A stretch of 23,106 nucleotides of DNA from a virus. Both the position numbers and the translations under genes were made by a program. The DNA lies in the IMG/VR virus record IMGVR_UViG_3300013122_000399, positions 1 to 23,106 of that record. One strand, given 5' to 3'. Positions within the stretch are counted from its first letter, which is position 1. Each line of letters opens with the position of its first letter. Below, piece by piece: positions 15,681 through 22,353 of the stretch. The notes beneath the pieces are model-generated. The model ran no database searches. It saw nothing but the letters and a program-made list of their open reading frames with translations, and had not been told where the DNA came from.

Positions 15681-16987
15681 CGAAGCCCGTCGTCCGCAAG
15701 CTCCGCTGCGCGGTCTACACCCGGAAATCCTCCGAGGAAGGGCTGGAGCAGGAGTTCAACAGCCTCCACGCCCAACGCGAGGCCTGCGAGGCTTACATCG
15801 CCAGCCAACGGTCCGAGGGCTGGGTGCTGGTCCGGGATCAGTATGACGACGGCGGCATATCGGGCGGCACACTGGAACGCCCCGGCCTGAAGCGGTTGAT
15901 GGCCGACATCGAGGACGGGCTGGTCGACGTGGTGGTGGTCTACAAGATCGATCGCCTCAGCCGCTCGCTGGCCGACTTCGCCAAGCTGGTTGAGGTGTTC
16001 GACCGCAATGGCGTCACCTTCGTCTCGGTCACGCAGTCGTTCAACACCACCACCTCCATGGGGCGGTTGACGCTGAACATCCTGCTGTCCTTCGCCCAGT
16101 TCGAGCGCGAGGTGACGGCTGAGCGCATCCGCGACAAGGTCGCCGCCAGTCGCAAGAAGGGGATGTGGATGGGCGGTGTGCCGCCCTTCGGCTACCGGGT
16201 AGAAAACCGCAAGCTGCTGGTGGACGAGACCGCCGCCGCGCATGTGCGCTGGATCTTTGACCGCTTCATCGAAATCGGGTCCTGCACGGTGCTGGCCCGC
16301 GAGGTCAGCGCGCGGGGCCTCGGCACGCCGCGCGGCAACCGGATCGACAAGAAGTACCTCTACCGGATGCTGTCAAACCACGCCTACCTCGGCGAGGCGG
16401 TGCACAAGGGCGCGAGCTACCCGGGCGAGCATGACGCCATCATCGACCGCGAGACATGGGACCGCGTCCACGCCATCCTGCAGGAGAGCCCCCGCAAGCG
16501 CGCCGCACGCACACGCGCCGATACGCCCGCGCTGCTGAAGGGGCTGCTATTCGGCCCAGATGGCGCGGCGTTTTCGCCAACGCATACACGCAAGGGCGGT
16601 CGGCTCTACCGCTACTATGTCAGCCAGACCGTGCTGAAGCATGGCGCGGGGTCATGCCCTATCGGCCGCGTGCCAGCGGGCGAGATCGAGGCTGCGGTCG
16701 TTGACCAACTCCGTGCCGTGTTCCGGCAGCCAGAGATTGTTGCGGGCACGTGGAAGGCGGCGCGCGCCCGGGCCGACGACATCACCGAGGCCGACACTCG
16801 CGTGGCCCTGCAGCAGCTCGACCCGCTGTGGGACGAACTCTTCCCCGCCGAGCAGGCGCGCATCGTCACGCTGCTGGTCGAGCGCGTCGATATCGGCGCG
16901 AACGGGCTCAACTTCCGGCTCCGGATGGACGGCCTCGGAGGGCTCGCGCGCGAGATGCTGGCTGGCAGCATCGGAGCAGCGGCATGA
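15677..16987 (+). CDS. Large serine recombinase
   Basis: 436 residues. The resolvase/invertase catalytic domain spans about 10-155 with YTRKSSEEG (S18 the likely nucleophile), QYDDGGISGGTLERPG and the KIDRLSRSLADF motif. A Recombinase domain follows (about 165-275, VPPFGYRVENRKLLVD to LYRMLSNHAYLG), then a zinc-ribbon-like part (LLKGLLFGPDGAAFSPTHT) that has lost most zinc cysteines. The C-terminus is short and lacks an obvious long coiled coil, making it smaller than classic large integrases. It would integrate, excise or invert DNA by cutting with a phosphoserine linkage. It may mobilise this island, although no att core was found. Confidence 0.9.
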   Translation: MTKPVVRKLRCAVYTRKSSEEGLEQEFNSLHAQREACEAYIASQRSEGWVLVRDQYDDGGISGGTLERPGLKRLMADIEDGLVDVVVVYKIDRLSRSLADFAKLVEVFDRNGVTFVSVTQSFNTTTSMGRLTLNILLSFAQFEREVTAERIRDKVAASRKKGMWMGGVPPFGYRVENRKLLVDETAAAHVRWIFDRFIEIGSCTVLAREVSARGLGTPRGNRIDKKYLYRMLSNHAYLGEAVHKGASYPGEHDAIIDRETWDRVHAILQESPRKRAARTRADTPALLKGLLFGPDGAAFSPTHTRKGGRLYRYYVSQTVLKHGAGSCPIGRVPAGEIEAAVVDQLRAVFRQPEIVAGTWKAARARADDITEADTRVALQQLDPLWDELFPAEQARIVTLLVERVDIGANGLNFRLRMDGLGGLAREMLAGSIGAAA

Positions 16988-17367
16988 ACCGCAGGGCGCC
17001 GATCCCCGAGACGGTCACGCTTCACGTCCCGTTCCGCGTCGTGAAGCGCGGCGGGCGCAAGGAAATGCAGTTGCCAGAAGGCGGGACGCGCCCGGCGAGG
17101 ACCGACAGCACGCTGGTCAAGGCGCTGGCGCGTGCATTCCGCTGGAAGCGGATGCTGGAATCGGGCGAGTTCGCCACCATCGCCGAACTGGCCGAAAGGG
17201 AGGGCATCGCGCCCTCCTACATGACCCGGGTCCTGCGTCTGACGCTGCTTTCGCCCGACATCGTCGACGCGATATTGGATGGGAAGCAGGGATCCGACAT
17301 GACGTTGGCGCAGGTGGTAGAACCGTTTGCGGATGAATGGGCGGCGCAACGGCAAACCCTCGTCTAA
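16984..17367 (+). CDS. HTH protein of the recombinase operon
   Basis: 127 residues, starting as ATGA on the recombinase stop. The central part (ATIAELAEREGIAPSYMTRV, about 62-85) is a helix-turn-helix of the ParB/KorB kind, after a basic N-terminal half (VVKRGGRKEMQL). A protein like this usually follows the recombinase in such modules. It probably binds DNA near the recombination site or regulates the operon. The name and exact role are unknown. Confidence 0.75.
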   Translation: MNRRAPIPETVTLHVPFRVVKRGGRKEMQLPEGGTRPARTDSTLVKALARAFRWKRMLESGEFATIAELAEREGIAPSYMTRVLRLTLLSPDIVDAILDGKQGSDMTLAQVVEPFADEWAAQRQTLV

Positions 17368-17544
17368 TCGCTATGCGACCGACCCTTACCGGTCATTCAC
17401 TCTGCATTGCCTCCGCTGCGGTGGGGTCCGCTGCTCCGGACTTTCGCTGCAGGTGCAAAGTCGAACCGATGACGAACTGGTAGTCTGCGGGGCAGTACTG
17501 GCGTTGCCTCAAGGTCAGGACAATTAACCACAATCTTCGGGCAT
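17368..17544. other. Intergenic region before the CRISPR locus
   Basis: About 180 bases without a convincing gene, between the HTH stop and the tracrRNA terminator. It contains several CCGGT/GGTCC words and an AATTAACCAC stretch, but no repeat of the array, no promoter and no open frame with a ribosome binding site. It may be a decayed end of the recombinase module. Confidence 0.4.
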
Positions 17545-17630
17545 CAAAAAGGAAACGCGCCCCGCAGGACGCGCTTCAATGTGGTGCTACTTCGAGCTTG
17601 TTAACGGCTCGACCGCGAATTCTGAACAAT
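17545..17630 (-). ncRNA. tracrRNA, divergent from cas9
   Basis: Recognised from its anti-repeat. Plus-strand 17600-17627 matches the 5' part of the CRISPR repeat (crRNA sense) at 24 of 27 positions with a one-base insertion, including an unbroken 12-base block CGAATTCTGAAC. The transcript must therefore run on the minus strand to be complementary to the crRNA. After the anti-repeat comes a short linker region, then a strong hairpin and a U tract (17546-17576). The expected RNA is about 85 nucleotides: anti-repeat, about 23 linking bases, terminator hairpin. It pairs with the repeat part of crRNA to load Cas9. The 5' end is inferred from a weak promoter and is not proven. Confidence 0.8.
17546..17576 (-). 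terminator. tracrRNA 3' terminator hairpin
   Basis: On the minus strand, AAGCGCGTCC and GGGCGCGTTT pair (10 pairs with some G-U) around a TGCG tetraloop, followed by CCTTTTT. This is a textbook intrinsic terminator and also the usual 3' hairpin of type II tracrRNAs. Confidence 0.8.
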
Positions 17631-17633
17631 ATG

Positions 17634-17662
17634 AGTGTTGCACGTCCTTGCTGCACTTTCAA
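17634..17662 (-). promoter_or_regulatory. Candidate tracrRNA promoter
   Basis: On the minus strand TTGAAA (17662-17657) and AACACT (17639-17634) are separated by 17 bases. Transcription would start near the first base of the anti-repeat, giving an RNA that begins GUUCAG. The -35 is good (5 of 6), the -10 weak (3 of 6). It lies inside the 13-bp repeats. Confidence 0.35.
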
Positions 17663-17675
17663 GTTGCAATTTCTC
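17637..17675. repeat. Three 13-bp repeats in cas9/tracrRNA divergent region
   Basis: GTTGCACGTCCTT, GCTGCACTTTCAA and GTTGCAATTTCTC follow each other without gap; TGCA occurs at an exact 13-base period (17639, 17652, 17665). They lie between the tracrRNA start and the cas9 ribosome binding site and could be regulator sites. Confidence 0.5.
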
Positions 17676-17717
17676 CCAGCATTCCAGAGACTTTCGCAAG
17701 TTGTATTGGGGAAGAAG

Positions 17718-20700
17718 ATGCGCCTAGGTCTCGACATCGGAACGAATTCCATCGGCTGGTGGCTCTATGAAACCAACGGAACTGAAACGAATGCCCGGAT
17801 CATAAGTGTCATCGACGGTGGTGTCCGCATCTTCTCGGACGGTCGCGACCCGAAATCAGGGGCTTCTCTTGCTGTCGACCGGCGGGCCTCCCGCGCCATG
17901 CGCCGCCGCCGGGACCGCTATCTGCGCCGCCGTACGACGCTGATGAAGGTACTCGCCAAGGTCGGCCTGATGCCAACCGACCCGGAAGAGGCCAAGGCAT
18001 TGGATCTGCTTGATCCCTATGAATTGCGGGCAACGGGTTTGGATAAGGCTTTGCCGCTGACACAACTGGGACGGGCATTCTTTCACCTCAACCAGCGGCG
18101 CGGCTTCAAGTCGAATCGTAAGACAGATCGCGGCGACAATGAAAGCGGCAAGATCAAGGACGCCACCGCGCGGCTGGATCAGGCGATCATGGCCAGCGGT
18201 GCTCGCACCTATGGCGAGTTCCTTCATATGCGTCGCCAGCGGGCCAGCGATCCGCGCCATGTGCCGACCGTGCGCACCCGCCTGTCCGTCGCCAATCGGG
18301 ACGGGCCGGATGGCAAGGAAGAAGCCGGGTACGACTTCTACCCGGACCGAAAACATCTGGAGGAGGAGTTTCACAAGCTCTGGGCGACACAGGCGGGTTA
18401 TCATTCTGAATTGACTTACGAATTGCGCGATTTGGTCTTTGAAAAGATTTTCTATCAGCGCCCACTCAAGGAACCGGAAGTCGGTCTGTGCCTTTTCTCC
18501 GGCTACGATAACATTCCCTCTGACGAGCGGCGCCTCCCCAGGGCCCACCCGCTGACCCAGCGCCGCGTGCTTTATGAAACCGTGAACCAGTTGCGCGTCA
18601 CAGCGGACGGGCGCGAAACCCGACCGCTGACGCGCGAGGAACGTGATCAGATCATTCACGCGCTTGACAACAAGAAACCAACAGCATCGCTGACATCAAT
18701 GGTCATGAAATTGCCCGCGCTGGCGAAGGTGCTGAAACTGCCCGACGGCGAACGCTTCACGCTGGAAACCGGGGTGCGCGATTCAATCGCCTGCGATCCG
18801 GTCCGGGCCAGCCTGTCGCATCCCGATCGTTTCGGCCCGCGCTGGTCCACGCTGGACGACGAGGCGCAATGGGACGTGGTTTCCCGCATCGGCAAGGTGC
18901 AGAGCGATGCGGAATATGCGGCGCTGGTAAAGTGGCTGATGGATAACCATGCGCTCGACCGTGACCATGCCGAGGCCGCCGCGCGTGCGCCGCTGCCCGA
19001 AGGATACGGGCGGTTGGGGCTGACCTCGACCATCCGCATTCTGGAGAAGCTGGAGGCGGCTGTCGCCACCTATGCAGACGCCGTCGCCGCTTGCGGCTGG
19101 CACCATTCGGATCAGCGCACAGGTGAATGCCTCGACCGTCTGCCTTATTACGGCGAAGTTCTGGAACGGCATGTCATACCCGGCAGCTACAACCCGCAGG
19201 ATGACGACGTAACCCGCTATGGCCGGATTACCAATCCGACCGTCCATATCGGGCTTAATCAGCTTCGGCGGCTAGTGAATAAAATCGTCGAGAGCCATGG
19301 CAAACCTGACCAGATTGTCGTGGAACTGGCGCGGGAGCTGAAGCAATCCGAACAGCAAAAAAAGGACGCCATGCGGAGTATCCGTGAGGCAACAGATGCG
19401 GCCGTAAAGCGGAGCGAAAAACTCGAAGATCTTGGCATTGAGGATAGCGGACGCAATCGGATGCTCCTTCGACTCTGGGAGAATCTTAATCCCGACGACA
19501 TCATGCGGCGCTTTTGTCCCTATACTGGAGAGCGTATTTCGGCCGCTATGATCTTCGATGGCTCCTGCGATGTGGATCACATCCTGCCTTATTCGCGAAC
19601 GCTCGATGACAGTTTCGCCAACCGCACGCTGTGCCTCAAGGAGGCCAACCGCGAAAAGCGGAACCAGACCCCGTGGGAGGCCTGGGGCGACACCCCAAAA
19701 TGGCACGCCATCGAGGCCAATCTGAAGAACCTGCCCGACAACAAACGTTGGCGTTTCGGCCCGGACGCGATGGAGCGGTTCGAAGGGGAAAACGATTTCC
19801 TCGACCGAGCACTGGTCGATACCCAGTATCTCGCCCGGATTTCCCGCACCTACCTGGACACGCTCTTTACCGAAGGCGGCCATGTTTGGGTTGTCCCCGG
19901 ACGCCTGACCGAGATGCTGCGACGTCATTGGGGGCTGAACTCGCTATTGAGCGATGCGGAGCGCGGTGCGGTCAAGGCCAAAAATCGCACCGATCACCGC
20001 CACCATGCCATTGACGCTGCTGTGGTGGCTGCCACCGACCGCAGCCTGCTGAACCGGATCAGCCGTGCCGCAGGGCACGGGAAAGATGCGGGCCAGTCTG
20101 CCGAACTCATCGCCCGCGACACGTCGCCGCCGTGGGAAGGGTTTCGCGACGATATACGCGTGCAACTCGGCAAGATCATCGTCAGTCACCGCGCTGATCA
20201 TGGTCGAATCGACCGGGAAGGGCGCAAAAAAGGCAAGGACAGCACGGCGGGGAAGTTGCACAACGACACTGCCTATGGCGTGGTCGATGCTACGACCGTA
20301 GTCAGCCGCACTCCATTACTCTCGCTGAAGCCCGGCGATATCGCCGTGACCCCAAACGGCAAGAATATCCGCGATCCGCAACTGCAAAAGGCGCTGGAAA
20401 CCGCAACACGTGGCAAGGAAGGTAAAGCTTTTGAGGCGGCGCTGCGCGATTTCGCAGCCAAACCCGGCCCTTATCAGGGGCTGCGCCGGGTGCGACTGAT
20501 CGAGACCTTACAGGAAAGCGCCCGTGTCGAAATCGGCACCCGCCCCGATGGCGGCCCGCTCAAGGCCTACAAGGGGGACAGCAACCATTGTTACGAACTC
20601 TGGCGTCTGCCGGACGGCAAGGTAAAAGCGCAGGTGGTTACCACGTACGAGGCCCATTCCGGGCCCGAGAAGCGCCCCCATCCGGCGGCTAAACGCCTGC

Positions 20701-20960
20701 TGCGCGTATTTAAGTGCGACATGGTGGCATTGGAACGGGAGGGTGAGACGATCTTTGGTTACATTCAGAAACTGGATATCGCCCACGGCCTCTATATTGC
20801 TCCTCATAATGAAGCAAATTCAGATGCGCGCAATCGTGACAAATCTGATCCGTTCCGGTTTATTCAGATGGGCGCCGGGCCAATGCTGAAGGCCGGTATT
20901 CGCCGTGTTTTCGTCGATGAAATCGGTCGTCTTCGGAACGGGCACGTAAGGCCGCGCTGA
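17718..20960 (+). CDS. cas9: Cas9 endonuclease, type II-C
   Basis: 1080 residues from the ATG at 17718, which has GGGGAAG just before it and begins directly with RuvC-I (MRLGLDIGTNSIGWWLYE, D6). A frame extending to 17598 has a non-Cas9 N-terminus and overlaps the tracrRNA. In order: RuvC-I; arginine-rich bridge helix (about 54-75, RAMRRRRDRYLRRR); recognition lobe; RuvC-II with VVELARELKQ (E536); HNH with CDVDHILPYS (D620, H621, later N644); RuvC-III with HHAIDAAVVA (H763, D766); then the wedge and PAM-interacting part. All nuclease residues are present, so the enzyme should cut both DNA strands guided by crRNA and tracrRNA. The length is typical of compact II-C enzymes, and only cas1 and cas2 follow. 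Confidence 0.97.
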   Translation: MRLGLDIGTNSIGWWLYETNGTETNARIISVIDGGVRIFSDGRDPKSGASLAVDRRASRAMRRRRDRYLRRRTTLMKVLAKVGLMPTDPEEAKALDLLDPYELRATGLDKALPLTQLGRAFFHLNQRRGFKSNRKTDRGDNESGKIKDATARLDQAIMASGARTYGEFLHMRRQRASDPRHVPTVRTRLSVANRDGPDGKEEAGYDFYPDRKHLEEEFHKLWATQAGYHSELTYELRDLVFEKIFYQRPLKEPEVGLCLFSGYDNIPSDERRLPRAHPLTQRRVLYETVNQLRVTADGRETRPLTREERDQIIHALDNKKPTASLTSMVMKLPALAKVLKLPDGERFTLETGVRDSIACDPVRASLSHPDRFGPRWSTLDDEAQWDVVSRIGKVQSDAEYAALVKWLMDNHALDRDHAEAAARAPLPEGYGRLGLTSTIRILEKLEAAVATYADAVAACGWHHSDQRTGECLDRLPYYGEVLERHVIPGSYNPQDDDVTRYGRITNPTVHIGLNQLRRLVNKIVESHGKPDQIVVELARELKQSEQQKKDAMRSIREATDAAVKRSEKLEDLGIEDSGRNRMLLRLWENLNPDDIMRRFCPYTGERISAAMIFDGSCDVDHILPYSRTLDDSFANRTLCLKEANREKRNQTPWEAWGDTPKWHAIEANLKNLPDNKRWRFGPDAMERFEGENDFLDRALVDTQYLARISRTYLDTLFTEGGHVWVVPGRLTEMLRRHWGLNSLLSDAERGAVKAKNRTDHRHHAIDAAVVAATDRSLLNRISRAAGHGKDAGQSAELIARDTSPPWEGFRDDIRVQLGKIIVSHRADHGRIDREGRKKGKDSTAGKLHNDTAYGVVDATTVVSRTPLLSLKPGDIAVTPNGKNIRDPQLQKALETATRGKEGKAFEAALRDFAAKPGPYQGLRRVRLIETLQESARVEIGTRPDGGPLKAYKGDSNHCYELWRLPDGKVKAQVVTTYEAHSGPEKRPHPAAKRLLRVFKCDMVALEREGETIFGYIQKLDIAHGLYIAPHNEANSDARNRDKSDPFRFIQMGAGPMLKAGIRRVFVDEIGRLRNGHVRPR

Positions 20961-21019
20961 ATCGGATTCGTCCGAATCGGTAAAATATGTCACTCTTCCA
21001 AGAGTTTGGAGGCTGACAT
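20961..21019. promoter_or_regulatory. cas9-cas1 spacer with two short hairpins and RBS
   Basis: Two perfect small inverted repeats: GATTCG-TC-CGAATC (20965-20978) and CTCTT-CC-AAGAG (20993-21004). The cas1 ribosome binding site GGAGG (21008-21012) follows 7 bases before the ATG. There is no U tract, so transcription probably continues; the hairpins may set relative cas9 and cas1 expression. Confidence 0.45.
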
Positions 21020-21931
21020 ATGGATCAGATCGTGGATATCTGCACGGATGGGCGACACCTGTCGCGTGAACGGGGCTTTCTGAAAGTTAGCGAAGGGGCC
21101 GAGGAAATCGGCCGGATTCCACTCGACCAGATCGCCGCGGTGATCGTCCATGCTCATGGCACCACGTGGTCGACCTCGCTACTGGCCGAACTGGCCGATC
21201 GTGGAGCGCCGGTTGTCATCTGCGGGACCAACCACGCGCCACGGTCTGTGCTTATGCCGCTTGAAGGACATTATGCCCAGGGGCGGCGGCTTCGTGCCCA
21301 GTGGCAGGCCAAGGTGCCGCTCATGAAACAAGCGTGGAAGCAGGTTGTCATCTGCAAGATCACCATGCAGGCGGCCGCGCTGGAAGCAATGGGAGAGGCC
21401 CATGCGCCGGTTGCCATGCTGCGGCGCAAAGTCACAAGCGGCGACAGCACCAACGCAGAGGCCCAGGCCGCCCGCTACTACTGGCCGCGCATGATGGGCG
21501 AGGATTTCCGCCGCGACCGCACCGCTCCCGACTGCAACGCGTTGTTGAACTACGGCTATACCGTGCTGCGGGCCGCCGCCGCACGCGCCGTCGTGGCCGC
21601 GGGTTTGCACCCGACCATCGGGCTGCACCATTCCAACCGGGGCAATGCTTTCGCATTGGCCGACGATCTGATGGAACCGTTCCGCCCCCTAGTCGATTGC
21701 TGCGTGCGTTCTCTCGTGGCCCGCAACGGAGCGGACGTCGATACCGAGGCCAAGCAAACCCTGACCAAGCTTATCGCACTCGATCTGCCCTTGGGCGACG
21801 GGCTGACGCCGGTTTCCGTCGCGCTAGGTAGGCTCGCCATCTCTCTTGGGCAGAGTTTCGAAGCCGGTGCCTTAAACCTCGCCCTGCCTGCACCACCGGA
21901 TGCGCTCATCTTCACGGGGCTGGGGGCATGA
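21020..21931 (+). CDS. cas1: Cas1 integrase, type II
   Basis: 303 residues. With Cas2 it forms the complex that captures protospacers and joins them to the leader-proximal repeat. The metal-binding triad is visible: E147 in TNAEAQAARYYW, H204 in IGLHHSNRGN and E219 in DDLMEPFRPLVD. The N-terminal beta domain (residues about 1-85) precedes the helical catalytic domain. The length is normal for type II Cas1. It is linked to cas2 by an ATGA overlap. No Csn2 or Cas4 gene is in the window, as expected for subtype II-C. Confidence 0.97.
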   Translation: MDQIVDICTDGRHLSRERGFLKVSEGAEEIGRIPLDQIAAVIVHAHGTTWSTSLLAELADRGAPVVICGTNHAPRSVLMPLEGHYAQGRRLRAQWQAKVPLMKQAWKQVVICKITMQAAALEAMGEAHAPVAMLRRKVTSGDSTNAEAQAARYYWPRMMGEDFRRDRTAPDCNALLNYGYTVLRAAAARAVVAAGLHPTIGLHHSNRGNAFALADDLMEPFRPLVDCCVRSLVARNGADVDTEAKQTLTKLIALDLPLGDGLTPVSVALGRLAISLGQSFEAGALNLALPAPPDALIFTGLGA

Positions 21932-22272
21932 CCGTCGCCCCTGTTTTTTTGTCTGGATACCGGATCATGTGGATACTCGTGATGTTCGACCTGCCCACCG
22001 ACACCAAACCGCAGCGCAAGGCTGCGACGGATTTTCGGAATTTCCTTCTGGATGAAGGGTTCGAGCGCAGCCAGTTCTCGGTCTATGCGCGCTTCGTGAA
22101 TGGCAAGGAGGCGTTTCAATCCCGCGTGACCCGGATCGAGCGACATCTACCCGACAAGGGGGACATTCTGATCCTCAACTTCACCGACCGACAATATCGT
22201 GATATCGTGCATTTCTCGGATCAGGGTCGACGGGCGGCCCGAAAGAATCCGGAGCAACTGGCGCTGTTTTGA
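21928..22272 (+). CDS. cas2: Cas2, CRISPR adaptation protein
   Basis: 114 residues with the ferredoxin-like start MWILVMFDLPTDTK (D21 is the conserved acidic residue) preceded by 13 extra residues from the ATG at 21928. This ATG overlaps the cas1 stop (ATGA) and was kept, though the internal ATG at 21967 could also be used. SQFSVYARFV and the C-terminal LILNFTDRQYRDI complete the fold. It ends NPEQLALF, a tail usual in II-C. Cas2 dimers bridge two Cas1 dimers; nuclease activity is not required for spacer acquisition. Confidence 0.95.
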   Translation: MTVAPVFLSGYRIMWILVMFDLPTDTKPQRKAATDFRNFLLDEGFERSQFSVYARFVNGKEAFQSRVTRIERHLPDKGDILILNFTDRQYRDIVHFSDQGRRAARKNPEQLALF

Positions 22273-22300
22273 TGATGTTTTTCCAGATTACATCACTCGA

Positions 22301-22339
22301 CCCCTGCCAAAACCCCTTTTTTTCAGGGGCTTGGCGGGG
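22301..22339 (-). terminator. Hairpin between cas2 and the array, probable crRNA terminator
   Basis: A long nested hairpin: CCCC/GGGG outside, GCCAA/TTGGC in the middle, CCCCT/AGGGG inside. On the minus strand the inner stem CCCCT-GAAAAAA-AGGGG is followed directly by TTTT, so a transcript arriving from the array would be terminated here. On the plus strand no U tract follows the outer stem, although the structure could still stabilise the cas2 mRNA end. Confidence 0.6.
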
Positions 22340-22344
22340 GATCA

Positions 22345-22353
22345 AGCTTAGCA
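22345..22353 (-). promoter_or_regulatory. Repeat-embedded extended -10 promoter (first of twelve)
   Basis: Each repeat ends, in the crRNA sense, with TGCTAAGCT: an extended -10 (TGn) plus TAAGCT. The same position in the Neisseria meningitidis II-C repeat has TGCTACAAT, where every repeat drives its own crRNA. The same element occurs in every copy, at plus-strand positions 1-9 of each repeat. Activity is inferred. Confidence 0.5.

Noticed and set aside
15386-16243. Minus-strand open frame opposite DUF2924/recombinase
   Set aside because: The plus strand carries the clear serine recombinase catalytic domain; the minus frame has no recognised features.
17598-17717. N-terminal extension of Cas9 by 40 residues
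   Set aside because: It lies upstream of RuvC-I, overlaps the anti-repeat and candidate promoter, and has no ribosome binding site, whereas the ATG at 17718 has one and starts with the family N-terminus.
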